DNA of 64,000 nt from JAHJQZ01 sp963675235. GTDB lineage: Bacteria; Pseudomonadota; Alphaproteobacteria; Rhizobiales; Devosiaceae. The stretch covers positions 496,001-560,000 of the forward strand of contig CAXXFU010000005.1 of NCBI GenBank assembly GCA_963675235.2, given 5' to 3'. A model generated the notes under the pieces. It was given only the letters and a program-made list of their open reading frames with translations, was not told the origin of the DNA and did no database searches. Positions 17,955 through 26,530 of the stretch are shown piece after piece (position 1 is the stretch's first letter; every line of letters starts with the position of its first letter). Both the position numbers and the translations under genes were made by a program.

Positions 17955-19238
17955 CTATCTCTCGACAGTCGCGCCCCATTGCGCAATCGCCGCCGCGAGC
18001 TCCGGGTGGTCCTTCTCCGAGCCATCGAAGGCCCCTCGCGTTATCATCAGATCGATCCCCTGGCGGAATGCGATTGCCCCGGCCGTTGCACCCATCGGGT
18101 GCGCGTAGATCGCCCCACCGGCCCCTACCACGAAGTCTCGCCCTAGATCGGCGAATGCTTGTGGCAAATGCCCCGGTTTGAATGCGCCGCCCACAATCGG
18201 CATCGCGCCAGGCATGTCATGCAGCGGCGCCTGCAATCCCAGATTCATGCGTAGATACTTCTCGCGCAACAGCGGAAACTTGCCGAAAGGTGTCGGTATG
18301 GTCAGCATGTCCACGCCTGCAACACGCGGCAGTTTTCCATAAAGCAGCGGCGACGTGACCCCGTGCCATGGGCTCCCATACAGCGCCCCGCCAAAATCCA
18401 GGTGCGCAAGTATCGGCACATTCACTTTCGAATTGCGCGCCAGCGATGAGAGCAGGCCCAGTCCGGCGGTGAGGAAGTTGATCATGATCCCGGTCGCGCC
18501 CGCCTCGACCGCTTTTTCCGCCTTGCGCAGTGCACGTTCGGGCTCGTCCGTGACATTGACCATGTAGAGTTTTTTCTCGCCGGTCTCGGCTTCGGCCTGA
18601 CGCAACTTCCTGGTAAACAGCTCCACCCGACGCAGGACCGGCGAGAAATCGGTGTCTGCCTGGACTTCGTCGTCCTTGACGATGTCGGCTCCACCGAGCG
18701 CTGCGGCGTAAAGTCGTTCGGCGCCCTGCTCGGGAGAAATCCCGATCGAAGGCTTGATCATCGTGTTGAGCAGCGGACGGTCGGGTACGCCGAGTATCTC
18801 CCGGATTCCGGAAATGCCGAACTGCGGCCCAGGCAGCGCCTCCGCGAGCGGCTTGGGAAACACCAGATCAAGCAATTTGATGTCGCCAATCATCGAGATG
18901 TTTCCGAACGCTGTGGTCAGCAGCATCGGGATCTGGCCGGAGAAATTGGTCCACGGAAAGGCGAGTTGGAACACATATGTCCGCTCGTCGGCGCCGCGCT
19001 CAGGGCCGTTTTCCGTGTCGGGGACCTCGAAAAGGTTCACCACCTTGGCCCTGTGACCGCGCAGCATTTCGGGGGTCACGCCCGGAACCTCGATCCAGGT
19101 ACCGACACTTTGCTCATTGGCGAGGCCGGTGAGCATTTTCAGGATGTCGGAGGACCCGCTGCGCAACAGATAGGTTGCCACCAGATACTCGGACAGTGCC
19201 GGATCCTCCGGGAGCACGAAATGCTCGAACACACTCAT
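17955..19238 (-). CDS. RuBisCO-like protein (form IV type) of a sugar-acid cluster
   Basis: RuBisCO large-chain homologue of 427 residues, a normal length for RuBisCO-like proteins. By eye-alignment it keeps the Lys of TMIKPSIG (K162), the metal site KDDE (K188 carbamylation lysine, D190, E191), a loop-6 lysine (K320 in TPFGKF) and the phosphate-binding glycines in VVGAGGAIYAHP (G374, G375). The second catalytic Lys is Ser (KPS instead of KPK), and the Ser-Gly-Gly of true RuBisCO is GGA, so it should not fix CO2. Known relatives near DUF1537 kinases are 3-oxo-isoapionate-4-phosphate decarboxylases and transcarboxylase/hydrolases. It is last in an operon with an SDR, two aldolases and a YciI protein, so a decarboxylation or C-C cleavage of a phosphorylated oxo-sugar acid is likely. 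Substrate unknown. Confidence 0.88.
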   Translation of the reverse strand: MSVFEHFVLPEDPALSEYLVATYLLRSGSSDILKMLTGLANEQSVGTWIEVPGVTPEMLRGHRAKVVNLFEVPDTENGPERGADERTYVFQLAFPWTNFSGQIPMLLTTAFGNISMIGDIKLLDLVFPKPLAEALPGPQFGISGIREILGVPDRPLLNTMIKPSIGISPEQGAERLYAAALGGADIVKDDEVQADTDFSPVLRRVELFTRKLRQAEAETGEKKLYMVNVTDEPERALRKAEKAVEAGATGIMINFLTAGLGLLSSLARNSKVNVPILAHLDFGGALYGSPWHGVTSPLLYGKLPRVAGVDMLTIPTPFGKFPLLREKYLRMNLGLQAPLHDMPGAMPIVGGAFKPGHLPQAFADLGRDFVVGAGGAIYAHPMGATAGAIAFRQGIDLMITRGAFDGSEKDHPELAAAIAQWGATVER

Positions 19239-19285
19239 CTAACGTCTCCTGTCGCAGCCTGACGATTGTCCTTTGGCGCATGTGC

Positions 19286-20422
19286 TCAGCGAGGCGTCGC
19301 ATCCGGCAGCCCGCCATCCACCGGAATCGTTGCCCCGGTCGTCGGGGTTTGCCGCGTCACGAAGAAATTGACGGCATTGGCGACGTGGCGCTCGGTTACG
19401 CGCGCTTTCAACAGGTTGCGCGTGCGATAGTATTCCTCAAGCTCGGAAGCGGAAAGCCCGCGCGCTTTCATCCGGTCGGGCCCGACGGTGGCCCATAGTC
19501 CCGACTGCACGCCGGATCCGCTGAAAACCGCATCGGGCGAGACCATGTTCACGCGGATATCGTATTCCGCCAGTTCGAGGCTGGCAATGCGCGCCAGCTG
19601 ATGCGCTGCCGCCTTGGTGGCACTGTAGGCGCCGAAACGGGCGCTCGGACTGAACACGTTCTTGGTCGAGACCAGCACCATGTCACCGCCAGTCCCCTGC
19701 CGCACCAACCACCGCGAGCCTTCTGTGAGCGTGTGCAATGTGCCGTCGATATTGACCCGGGACAGTCGCTGAAAATCCTCGACGGCAAGCGCATCAAGTC
19801 CGGCGACATGCGCCAAGCCGGCGTTGGCGATGACGATGTCGATGCCACCCCATTTCAGTGTCACAGTCGCCAATGCATCGATCACTGAGTCCGGGATGGT
19901 CACATCGAGCGGCACCGCCGCGATCTTGTCGCCAAATTCGCCGGCAAATTCGGTTTCAGTGTTGCTGAGGGCATCGCCAGCCAGATCGGTCGCCGCCACC
20001 GAAGCGCCCAATTCGAGCAGTCCCCGGCAGATCCCGCGCCCGATGGCTCCGGCAGCGCCGGTCACCACCGCGACCCGGCCAGCAAGCGGACTGGTTCTGT
20101 CGACGTCCGGATAAACGACCTTCAGCGTCGTCAGATCGCCCAGAGCGATCCACGCAGGTGACGCATGGGCTTTCACGTGGCCCTCGACAGCCGTCTTGAC
20201 GCTTGCCCGCGCATCCTCATCGTTCAATCCGGCTAGCCCGGTCTCGAATACCGGCATGTCTTCACGCACAGGCGGGGTGTCGTCCGGCCGTGCCAATGTG
20301 ATGATCGGTGGCTGCAGCGCGCGATCTTCATTTCCCGTCGGGCGGGCCAGCGCCCCGCGAAACAGCAAGATCGTGCGTGCTAGCGCCTGATCCGGAGCGG
20401 GTGCATTTGTCGACGTACTCAT
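19286..20422 (-). CDS. Short-chain dehydrogenase with a long N-terminal extension
   Basis: NAD(P)-dependent oxidoreductase of 378 residues. The Rossmann SDR domain starts only at about residue 115 (VAVVTGAAGAIGRG), with NAG at about 200-202 and the catalytic YSATK (Y266, K270). The first ~115 residues are not a standard SDR part; they resemble the linker-SDR half of rhamnulose-phosphate aldolase/dehydrogenase fusions more than a known domain. Its ATG overlaps the stop of the YciI gene (ATGA), so translation is coupled. It probably oxidises or reduces a hydroxyl/keto group of the sugar acid handled by the cluster; direction and substrate unknown. Confidence 0.85.
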   Translation of the reverse strand: MSTSTNAPAPDQALARTILLFRGALARPTGNEDRALQPPIITLARPDDTPPVREDMPVFETGLAGLNDEDARASVKTAVEGHVKAHASPAWIALGDLTTLKVVYPDVDRTSPLAGRVAVVTGAAGAIGRGICRGLLELGASVAATDLAGDALSNTETEFAGEFGDKIAAVPLDVTIPDSVIDALATVTLKWGGIDIVIANAGLAHVAGLDALAVEDFQRLSRVNIDGTLHTLTEGSRWLVRQGTGGDMVLVSTKNVFSPSARFGAYSATKAAAHQLARIASLELAEYDIRVNMVSPDAVFSGSGVQSGLWATVGPDRMKARGLSASELEEYYRTRNLLKARVTERHVANAVNFFVTRQTPTTGATIPVDGGLPDATPR

Positions 20423-20706
20423 TTCGGGAAGACCTTCCTGATCGCATGGAGTTCGATCGAGGCATAGACACCTGCGACGACATAGGGATCGGCGTCGACC
20501 CATTTCTGGGCCGCTGTCAGGTCGTCTGCCTCAAAGACGATCAACACGCCGATTGAGGTGCCAGTTTCATCCTTCAACGGCCCGGAAAACTCGATCCTAC
20601 CATCCGCATCGGCTGACTGGATGTACGCAACATGCGCGTTCCGGTTTTCATCGCGGCGCGTGACGCCGTCGGTTCCGTCTTTTGCATAGACTGCAAATAG
20701 CGGCAT
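20419..20706 (-). CDS. YciI-like protein
   Basis: Small protein of 95 residues with the YciI/dimeric alpha-beta barrel pattern: MPLFAVYAKDG, AHVAYIQSAD, GPLKDETGTSIGVLIVFEA and ADPYVVAGVYASIELHAIRKVF. Proteins of this fold often assist isomerisation, hydrolysis or dehalogenation steps, and the AI-2 degradation protein LsrG has a related fold. The start is MPLF at 20706. The 3' end overlaps the SDR start by four bases, and the gene follows the LsrF-like aldolase after 139 bases. Its role in the pathway is unknown. Confidence 0.8.
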   Translation of the reverse strand: MPLFAVYAKDGTDGVTRRDENRNAHVAYIQSADADGRIEFSGPLKDETGTSIGVLIVFEADDLTAAQKWVDADPYVVAGVYASIELHAIRKVFPK

Positions 20707-20845
20707 GATGGATTTCCTTTTCATTTGTCCAGCAGCCACTGCCGATCTTCAATTTCGATCCCGCAGCCGGATGGGCGCCATGGCACGACCGGCCGCGGAA
20801 TCGATATGGTGCAAGGCGGGTGACCGCGTTGGCGGCCGATTCCTG

Positions 20846-21736
20846 TCAGGCCGTCGCCAGTTCGCCCTGCTTGATCTCGTTGAAGAATTCCAAGGCCTCT
20901 TTCGGTTTGAACCCTTCATGCACGACCTTGCCGATCGCCTGGGTCATCGCCTTGGGCGTGTTCGACTGGAAGATATTGCGCCCCATGTCGACACCGGCCG
21001 CGCCGCCCTGGATGGCGTTGTAGGCCATCGTCAGGGCGTCGAGTTCCTCGAGCTTCTTGCCACCCGCCATGATGATCGGCACCGGGCAGGATGAGGTCAC
21101 GGTCTCGAAATCCTCGTCGACATAGTAGGTCTTGACGAACTGCGCACCGAGTTCGGCGCACATCCGGCAAGCCAGCCGAAAGTACTGTGCATCGCGCGCC
21201 ATGTCGCGACCGACGGCAGTCACCGCCATGGTCGGAACACCGTAACGCAGCCCCATATCGACCAGCCGGGTCATGTTGTGTATCGAGCGCGTCTCGTATT
21301 CGCCGCCGATGAATACCTGCAGCGCCATCGCCGCAACATTCATCCGGATTGCATCCTCGATATCGACGGCAATTTCCTCGTTCGACAGTTCCTTGAGGAT
21401 GCTCGGCCCGCCGCTGGCACGTATGGTGATGCCGCGTTGATAACCGGGTGGAATAACCGAGCGAAGAATGCCACGGGTCAGCATCAGGGCATCGGTGTAT
21501 TCAAGCAGGGGCACGATGCTCAGATCGATGCGTTCGAGACCCGTTGTCGGCCCCTGGAAATAGCCATGATCGATGGCCAGCATGAGCGTCCTGCCGTCTT
21601 CGGGACGGAAGATCCGCGACATGCGATGCTTCATGCCCCAGTCTAGGTGCTGGGCACCTTTGACGAAGAACCCTTCGCTCTCTTGCGGCACGTGCGTGTA
21701 GAAGTTCTTGCCGCGTTTCGAATCGGCTTCAGGCAT
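20846..21736 (-). CDS. LsrF-like class I aldolase (DeoC/FbaB superfamily)
   Basis: TIM-barrel Schiff-base aldolase or thiolase of 296 residues, close to E. coli LsrF (291). The likely Schiff-base lysine is K202 in AQFVKTYYVDEDF, nearly the LsrF position. Also typical are LMLAIDHGYFQGP near residue 52 and a C-terminal phosphate site in GGAAGVDMGRNIFQS. The ATG at 21736 has GGAGG ten bases upstream. LsrF cleaves a phosphorylated C5 dione using CoA in AI-2 catabolism, but no lsr genes are present. Here it sits between a class II aldolase and a YciI gene in a RuBisCO-like cluster, so it probably cleaves a phosphorylated oxo-sugar. Confidence 0.85.
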   Translation of the reverse strand: MPEADSKRGKNFYTHVPQESEGFFVKGAQHLDWGMKHRMSRIFRPEDGRTLMLAIDHGYFQGPTTGLERIDLSIVPLLEYTDALMLTRGILRSVIPPGYQRGITIRASGGPSILKELSNEEIAVDIEDAIRMNVAAMALQVFIGGEYETRSIHNMTRLVDMGLRYGVPTMAVTAVGRDMARDAQYFRLACRMCAELGAQFVKTYYVDEDFETVTSSCPVPIIMAGGKKLEELDALTMAYNAIQGGAAGVDMGRNIFQSNTPKAMTQAIGKVVHEGFKPKEALEFFNEIKQGELATA

Positions 21737-21794
21737 GTTGTTATCCCTCCTCGTCGCCATGATCGACGCCCGCCTCGCGCGGATCGTCGCGAGT

Positions 21795-22505
21795 TCAGTT
21801 GCCAGATTTGTTGAAGATGCTCGCCAGATCCTCGGCTTTGCCGTAGCTGGTGAGGTAGCGGTGCCGTTCGGCCCGCCAGATTTCCTCAGGGATCGGCGCG
21901 ATCCCGTCCATTGGTTCGGCGTGCGCCAGAATCTTCGCCGCCTTTTCGACGAACTGGCAGCACACGATCGCTTCGGCCAGATTGCGTCCACCACAGATGA
22001 CCCCGTGGTTCGCGATCATGACGGCCATCGCATCCGGTCCGATGGCAGAGCGTACGGCCGCCGCGAGTTCGGGGTGCCGACCGGCCTGGACGTATTCCGA
22101 GCAATTGACCTGTCCGCCAACGACTTCGGCCAAATCGTCGGTGATCACCGGAATCGGCCGTCTCAGACATGCGAAGAGCGATGCATAGGTCTGGTGTGTA
22201 TGGATCAGCGCGCCGATATCCGGCCGCTCCAGCATGAGCTGTCGGTGCATTTCGAGCTCGGAGGTGGGCACGCGCGCGCCCCGCACCCTGTTGCCCTTCA
22301 AGTCGACCACCACGAGGTCGTCTTGTGTCATCTCGTCGAGTTCGAGTCGTGTCGGCGTCAGCAACAGTCCATCGGAAACGCGAACCGACACGTTTCCCCA
22401 TGTGCTCACGAACCACCCCAGTCGGTCGCGCATATAGAAACATGTATCGAGCAGTTCCTGCCTGAGTTCGGGCATATCGGGAAAAGGCTGGACAGGCTCG
22501 GCCAT
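21795..22505 (-). CDS. Class II aldolase/adducin-family protein
   Basis: Metal-dependent aldolase-fold protein of 236 residues. It shows STWGNVSVRV, the zinc-site HTHQTYAS, and NHGVICGG, all in family positions. In acid-sugar clusters with DUF1537 kinases such proteins (OtnC type) decarboxylate 3-oxo-tetronate 4-phosphate. It is the first gene of the lower operon, 98 bases downstream of the shared promoter-like motif and 58 bases from the LsrF-like gene. A decarboxylase or retro-aldol role on the kinase product is the best guess. Confidence 0.86.
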   Translation of the reverse strand: MAEPVQPFPDMPELRQELLDTCFYMRDRLGWFVSTWGNVSVRVSDGLLLTPTRLELDEMTQDDLVVVDLKGNRVRGARVPTSELEMHRQLMLERPDIGALIHTHQTYASLFACLRRPIPVITDDLAEVVGGQVNCSEYVQAGRHPELAAAVRSAIGPDAMAVMIANHGVICGGRNLAEAIVCCQFVEKAAKILAHAEPMDGIAPIPEEIWRAERHRYLTSYGKAEDLASIFNKSGN

Positions 22506-22603
22506 TTCTGGGCGCTCTCGATTTGATGGTCTATGATTGCTTTTTTTAGCCGGTATCTTTATATCTTCCAGCTTAATTGGATTTTAGGACGCGCACGCTC
22601 CCG

Positions 22604-22631
22604 GTCAAACGGTATTGATTGATGGTTTTTG
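22604..22631 (-). promoter_or_regulatory. Shared promoter/operator motif upstream of class II aldolase gene
   Basis: On the minus strand, CAAAAACC-N13-GTTTGACC. The same two blocks with the same 13-base spacing occur upstream of the TRAP binding-protein gene. TTGACC can serve as a -35 element, with TAAAAT 16 bases further on as -10. Probably the binding site of the cluster's LacI-type regulator overlapping the promoter. Confidence 0.6.
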
Positions 22632-22787
22632 CGTTGCATGATCGTTGCGCCGGGACAATTGCAGCGGCTCTTGTTTCGACGGCGCAATGAGTAGCGCATC
22701 TGAAGGCCATGATCGGTCAACGGCTTTCCCGAATCATTGCGGCGCATCCATGAGCCGGAATTGCGTGGCGAAGCGGATCGGGGTTGC

Positions 22788-24083
22788 CTATGCGCCCCTG
22801 GCAGTGCGCCAAATCGAGAAATGGGCAAGGTCGTCGAACAAGGACGGACGCCCCATCTGGCCACCCTTCAGGACCACAGGAAGCCCGTCCAGTCGTTTGC
22901 CGTGCAACGCGACCAGCGGCACGCCAGGATCGATATCGGCGATGAAGGACATGCTTTCGATGCCAAGCGCCGAAATTGTCTCGCTCGAGGTATCGCCGCC
23001 GGCGATTGCAAAGCATCCGGGTCGTGCGAGCGAGAGTACGGCGGCGGCCAGCCGGGCGATTGCCTTTGCGAGCTCCCGCCCTGTCATCGGCGATGGCGCA
23101 CTCGAGACGACAAGAAGCACGTTGCGACCTTGGGGCAACGCACTGGCGCACCGAACCGCTACGCCTTTCAGCTCCTGTTCGTTGGCCAGCTCAACTGGAT
23201 CAACGGTTCTGATGTCGTATTCTCGCGCACTATCGACCTGCGCCGCCGTGACGGGAGAACGACTTCCAGCCAGCGCGAAGACGGGACCGTCGAAGGAAAT
23301 GACCTGCTTTGGTGCGGCGGCAATTGGAGATTGCGATGAAGACGTAAGCGCCTCGGCGACGCTGCTCGCGCCAACGCACAGGACATTTTTCCGGTTCGCA
23401 ACCAAATGAAGCGCGCGCCCGATTATCGAAATATCGGATTGTGCCGTGACGTCGAACAGCGTGCGGGTCTCACCATTTGCGATACGCTCGAGAATGTGGT
23501 CGGCAAGCTGCTCCGCATCCTGCACATAGCTGCGGAAGTCGATAAGGCCGATGTCGGACCAGCCCTGTTTTTCGAGATGACGCCGCAGATCGGCCTCGCG
23601 CATCGGCGTTGCCGGGTGTGCCTTCATGACCGGATGACGATCTATGCGATGGATCGCGCCGTCGGCAGCGGCGGCAAACAGCGAACCGAACACACAATAC
23701 CGGCCGAGCGAGGGCTGACCTCCCAGCACCGCGACCCAGTCGCTTCCGCGCTCGCGCGCCAGGACATCTACAATCTCGGGAATGTTTCCGGTTTCCGGTG
23801 CACTGTCGAACGTCGAACAGACCTTGAAATGCACAAACTCGGCGTCGATTGGCTTGAGCTGAGCCGCGAGCTCAAGCATGGTGCGGCGTCCCTCTTCAGG
23901 ATCGACACCGCGCAATCCGGTTGCAACGCCTAAGGCGTCCAGCCCGCCAAAGTCGGTGTGGCGCTCCATATCCGGTACTCCGGGATAGAGCAATGTCCTC
24001 AAGCCGGCCCGCGACAGTGTGGCCAGGGTGTCGCTCGCGCCAGTGAAATCGTCTGCAACGTAAAGGACTTTGAGCCGTTTCAT
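22788..24083 (-). CDS. Four-carbon acid sugar kinase family (DUF1537)
   Basis: ATP-dependent kinase of 431 residues. The N-terminal motif VLYVADDFTGASD and the C-terminal nucleotide-binding motif AGGDTSSETISALGIES mark the DUF1537 family, whose members phosphorylate sugar acids such as 3-oxo-tetronates, D-threonate/erythronate and 3-oxo-isoapionate. The ATG at 24083 fits the conserved start. Last gene of the upper operon, after the VOC gene (79-base gap). A 282-base gap with the shared promoter motif separates it from the class II aldolase. The exact substrate cannot be read from the sequence. Confidence 0.9.
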   Translation of the reverse strand: MKRLKVLYVADDFTGASDTLATLSRAGLRTLLYPGVPDMERHTDFGGLDALGVATGLRGVDPEEGRRTMLELAAQLKPIDAEFVHFKVCSTFDSAPETGNIPEIVDVLARERGSDWVAVLGGQPSLGRYCVFGSLFAAAADGAIHRIDRHPVMKAHPATPMREADLRRHLEKQGWSDIGLIDFRSYVQDAEQLADHILERIANGETRTLFDVTAQSDISIIGRALHLVANRKNVLCVGASSVAEALTSSSQSPIAAAPKQVISFDGPVFALAGSRSPVTAAQVDSAREYDIRTVDPVELANEQELKGVAVRCASALPQGRNVLLVVSSAPSPMTGRELAKAIARLAAAVLSLARPGCFAIAGGDTSSETISALGIESMSFIADIDPGVPLVALHGKRLDGLPVVLKGGQMGRPSLFDDLAHFSIWRTARGA

Positions 24084-24162
24084 ATTCGTTTGTCGCGTTT
24101 TTCTACCGCGCAACAAATCCGGAGGGATGTCTCCAACATCATCCGGTTTCGCCGTGCGGTCT

Positions 24163-24702
24163 TCAGATTGACGAGAGTAACGGGAATGGCCGGATCGGAT
24201 CGGACCCTTCCCAGTTGGTGGAGGCCTCACGGATCAGATCGAACAACTGTCCCTTTGGGCCGACGACCTCGGAAAGTTCGATGACAGTGCCTGGATGCAA
24301 CTCCTTGTCGAAATAGACGAAACGGCCGTTTTTGCCGACCGTACCGCTCATTTTCACGCGGAAGCCCTGCGCTTCCATCAGTTCGAGATCGGCATCGAAT
24401 TGCTGCGTCCAGTAGGCAACGTGTTGAAGCCCGGTATGACCGGCCTGCATGAAATCGCGATACATCGAAGGCACGTCATTGCGGGTCTGGATCAACTCGA
24501 CCTGGATGAAACCCGAATTGGCCAGCGCCACCGAATTGTGCGGGGAATAGGAAATACCCTCGTACCTGAAGTCCTCGATGGGAACCTTCGGGTTGTAGAA
24601 CCACGGGCCAACACCCATCGTGCCGGACCAATAGGCCATCGCCTGCTCGATATCGGGGACAACGTAGCCGAGCTGGCGGATCTCGCCAAGTAACCTGCTC
24701 AT
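24163..24702 (-). CDS. VOC-superfamily (glyoxalase-like) protein
   Basis: Metal-dependent VOC-fold protein of 179 residues, with paired beta-alpha-beta-beta-beta units: IRQLGYVVPDIEQAMAYW at the N-terminus and GLQHVAYWTQQFDADL in the second half. PGTVIELSEV is the usual C-terminal metal-ligand strand. Such enzymes isomerise, epimerise or cleave oxo-compounds. It lies six bases from the TRAP large permease gene and upstream of the kinase, so it probably acts on the imported acid or an early intermediate. Confidence 0.82.
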   Translation of the reverse strand: MSRLLGEIRQLGYVVPDIEQAMAYWSGTMGVGPWFYNPKVPIEDFRYEGISYSPHNSVALANSGFIQVELIQTRNDVPSMYRDFMQAGHTGLQHVAYWTQQFDADLELMEAQGFRVKMSGTVGKNGRFVYFDKELHPGTVIELSEVVGPKGQLFDLIREASTNWEGSDPIRPFPLLSSI

Positions 24703-24708
24703 TTGATC

Positions 24709-25986
24709 TCACTTGAACAATAGGTTGGGAAGCCATGTGGCGATGGGGGGAAAAAGCGTGACAGCCAGAAGCGAAATCAGCAGCGGAATCAGAAATGGCA
24801 CCGTGCCTCGGATCACCCGGTGCAACGGAATTTTCCCGATTATGCTGACCATGTAGAGGCTCATGCCAATTGGTGGCGTGAGCAGGCCGATCATCAGATT
24901 TAGAACGAAGACGATGCCCAATTGCAGCGGATCGACCCCCGCCGCGAGCATGGCTGGCGTGACGATAGGCGCAATGATCAGGATCGCCGCGATTGACTCG
25001 AGGAACATGCCCACGACCAGCAGCAGGACGTTGAGGATCAGCAGCAGAATCAGCGGGTTGGCCGACAGATCCGATACGAACGCGCTTGCTATTGCCGGGA
25101 CGCGGTCAATCGTCAGGATCCAGGCGAATAGCGACGCCGTGGCGACTATGAACAAAACGCTGGCCGTGGCCTCCACCGTTTCGATGCCGGCACGCACGAA
25201 TTTTTGCCAATCAAGCTCGCGATAGATCAGAACGCCGATCAGAATGGCATAGATGGCGGTTACGCCGGCGACTTCGGTCGGTCCGAAAAAGCCGCTCATC
25301 AGGCCGCCGATCATGATGAAGGGGGCCAGAAGGGCCGGAAGCGAGATGACGAACTTGCGCGCAATCGCGCCGAGGCGCGGCGTCACCGTATCGCGGGGCA
25401 GATTGAGGACGCGCGCCGCGATGGCGACGTGAATCATCAAGAGCGCCACGATGAGCAATGCCGGCACCACCCCTGCGATGAGAAGTCTGACGGCGGAGAT
25501 GTTCGTCGTCGCCGCAAAAATGATGATCGGAATGCTCGGGGGAAAGATCGGCCCGACGGTCGCTGCGGCGATCGTGATGCCGGCGGCGAACTCGGACTTG
25601 TAGCCCTGTTCGCGCATCATCCGGATCTGGATGCCACCCAAGGCGCCGATATCGGCGAGAGCCGCGCCGGAAATGCCCGAGAATACCAGGCAGACAAGTA
25701 TGCTGACCTGCGCAATGCCGCCCCGAATCCGTCCGACGATCAGGCGGACCAGATCGAACAGATGGCGCGTCACGCCGGTCACGCTGAACAGACTGGCGGC
25801 AAAGATGAACAGCGGCACCGCCAGAATTGGCGTCGAATCGAGCGAATTGACGACTCTTTGCGCCAGTACGGCAACCGGAAGTCCGAAGACCAGGGCGGTG
25901 ACTGCCGAGGACAAGCCCAGGCACACGGCGACCGGGAGGCCGGCAATCAGAAATGCGGCAAACAATGCGACGAGTACCAGGGTCAT
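24709..25986 (-). CDS. TRAP transporter large permease DctM
   Basis: Membrane protein of 425 residues with about 12 hydrophobic helices. DctM-family motifs include ALADIGALGGIQIRMM, TVGPIFPPSIPIIIF and LMIGLLTPPIGMSLYMV. It forms the Na+-coupled channel of a TRAP importer for organic acids or sugar acids. Its start overlaps the small permease gene by four bases (ATGA), giving coupled translation. Confidence 0.93.
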   Translation of the reverse strand: MTLVLVALFAAFLIAGLPVAVCLGLSSAVTALVFGLPVAVLAQRVVNSLDSTPILAVPLFIFAASLFSVTGVTRHLFDLVRLIVGRIRGGIAQVSILVCLVFSGISGAALADIGALGGIQIRMMREQGYKSEFAAGITIAAATVGPIFPPSIPIIIFAATTNISAVRLLIAGVVPALLIVALLMIHVAIAARVLNLPRDTVTPRLGAIARKFVISLPALLAPFIMIGGLMSGFFGPTEVAGVTAIYAILIGVLIYRELDWQKFVRAGIETVEATASVLFIVATASLFAWILTIDRVPAIASAFVSDLSANPLILLLILNVLLLVVGMFLESIAAILIIAPIVTPAMLAAGVDPLQLGIVFVLNLMIGLLTPPIGMSLYMVSIIGKIPLHRVIRGTVPFLIPLLISLLAVTLFPPIATWLPNLLFK

Positions 25987-26495
25987 GCTTCCGGCTCCTC
26001 GGTCCTGTCCCGCTCAGGGCGCGCGGAGGGAGAAAGAAGCCGGACCAGGGAAATGGCGGCAAAGAACGTGAACCCAAGTATCGCTGGCGTGTAGAACAGC
26101 ATGTTCGGAATGCCGAGCGCCGGCGTCGCAAACTTGCCTGCCCGTTCGAGAAACGCATAGAGCGCCCAGAGGATGATCGCGCAAAATGCGAGCGCGGCCA
26201 TGCCGCGGACGACGGCAAGTACCGTCTGGCCGCGGCTCGGCAGCAGGTGAACGAACATATCCATCGAGATATGCCTGTCCCTAACGAGCAGATGGGGAAT
26301 GGCGAGAAACACCAGTCCCAGGCCGCAGAAGCGGGACAGTTCGTCCGCCCATGGAAGGCCGATATCGAAGACGTTTCGGCACACCACCTGAAGGACGACC
26401 AAGAAGGCGAGAAGAAGGAGCAGTCCCAAGGCCGAATAGAGCATGGCCGAGGCGATCCAGGTCAACACAGCATTGACGCGCAAGGCTTTGAGCAT
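25983..26495 (-). CDS. TRAP transporter small permease DctQ
   Basis: Four-helix membrane protein of 170 residues with the DctQ pattern VVCRNVFDIGLPWADELSRF in the middle and RDRHISMDMF following. I chose the ATG at 26495 because GGGGGAG lies a few bases upstream; a GTG six codons earlier is in frame. It partners the large permease next to it. Confidence 0.88.
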   Translation of the reverse strand: MLKALRVNAVLTWIASAMLYSALGLLLLLAFLVVLQVVCRNVFDIGLPWADELSRFCGLGLVFLAIPHLLVRDRHISMDMFVHLLPSRGQTVLAVVRGMAALAFCAIILWALYAFLERAGKFATPALGIPNMLFYTPAILGFTFFAAISLVRLLSPSARPERDRTEEPEA

Positions 26496-26530
26496 GGCGC
26501 TCCCCCTTCTCACTGGTGGTCACGGGAGGT

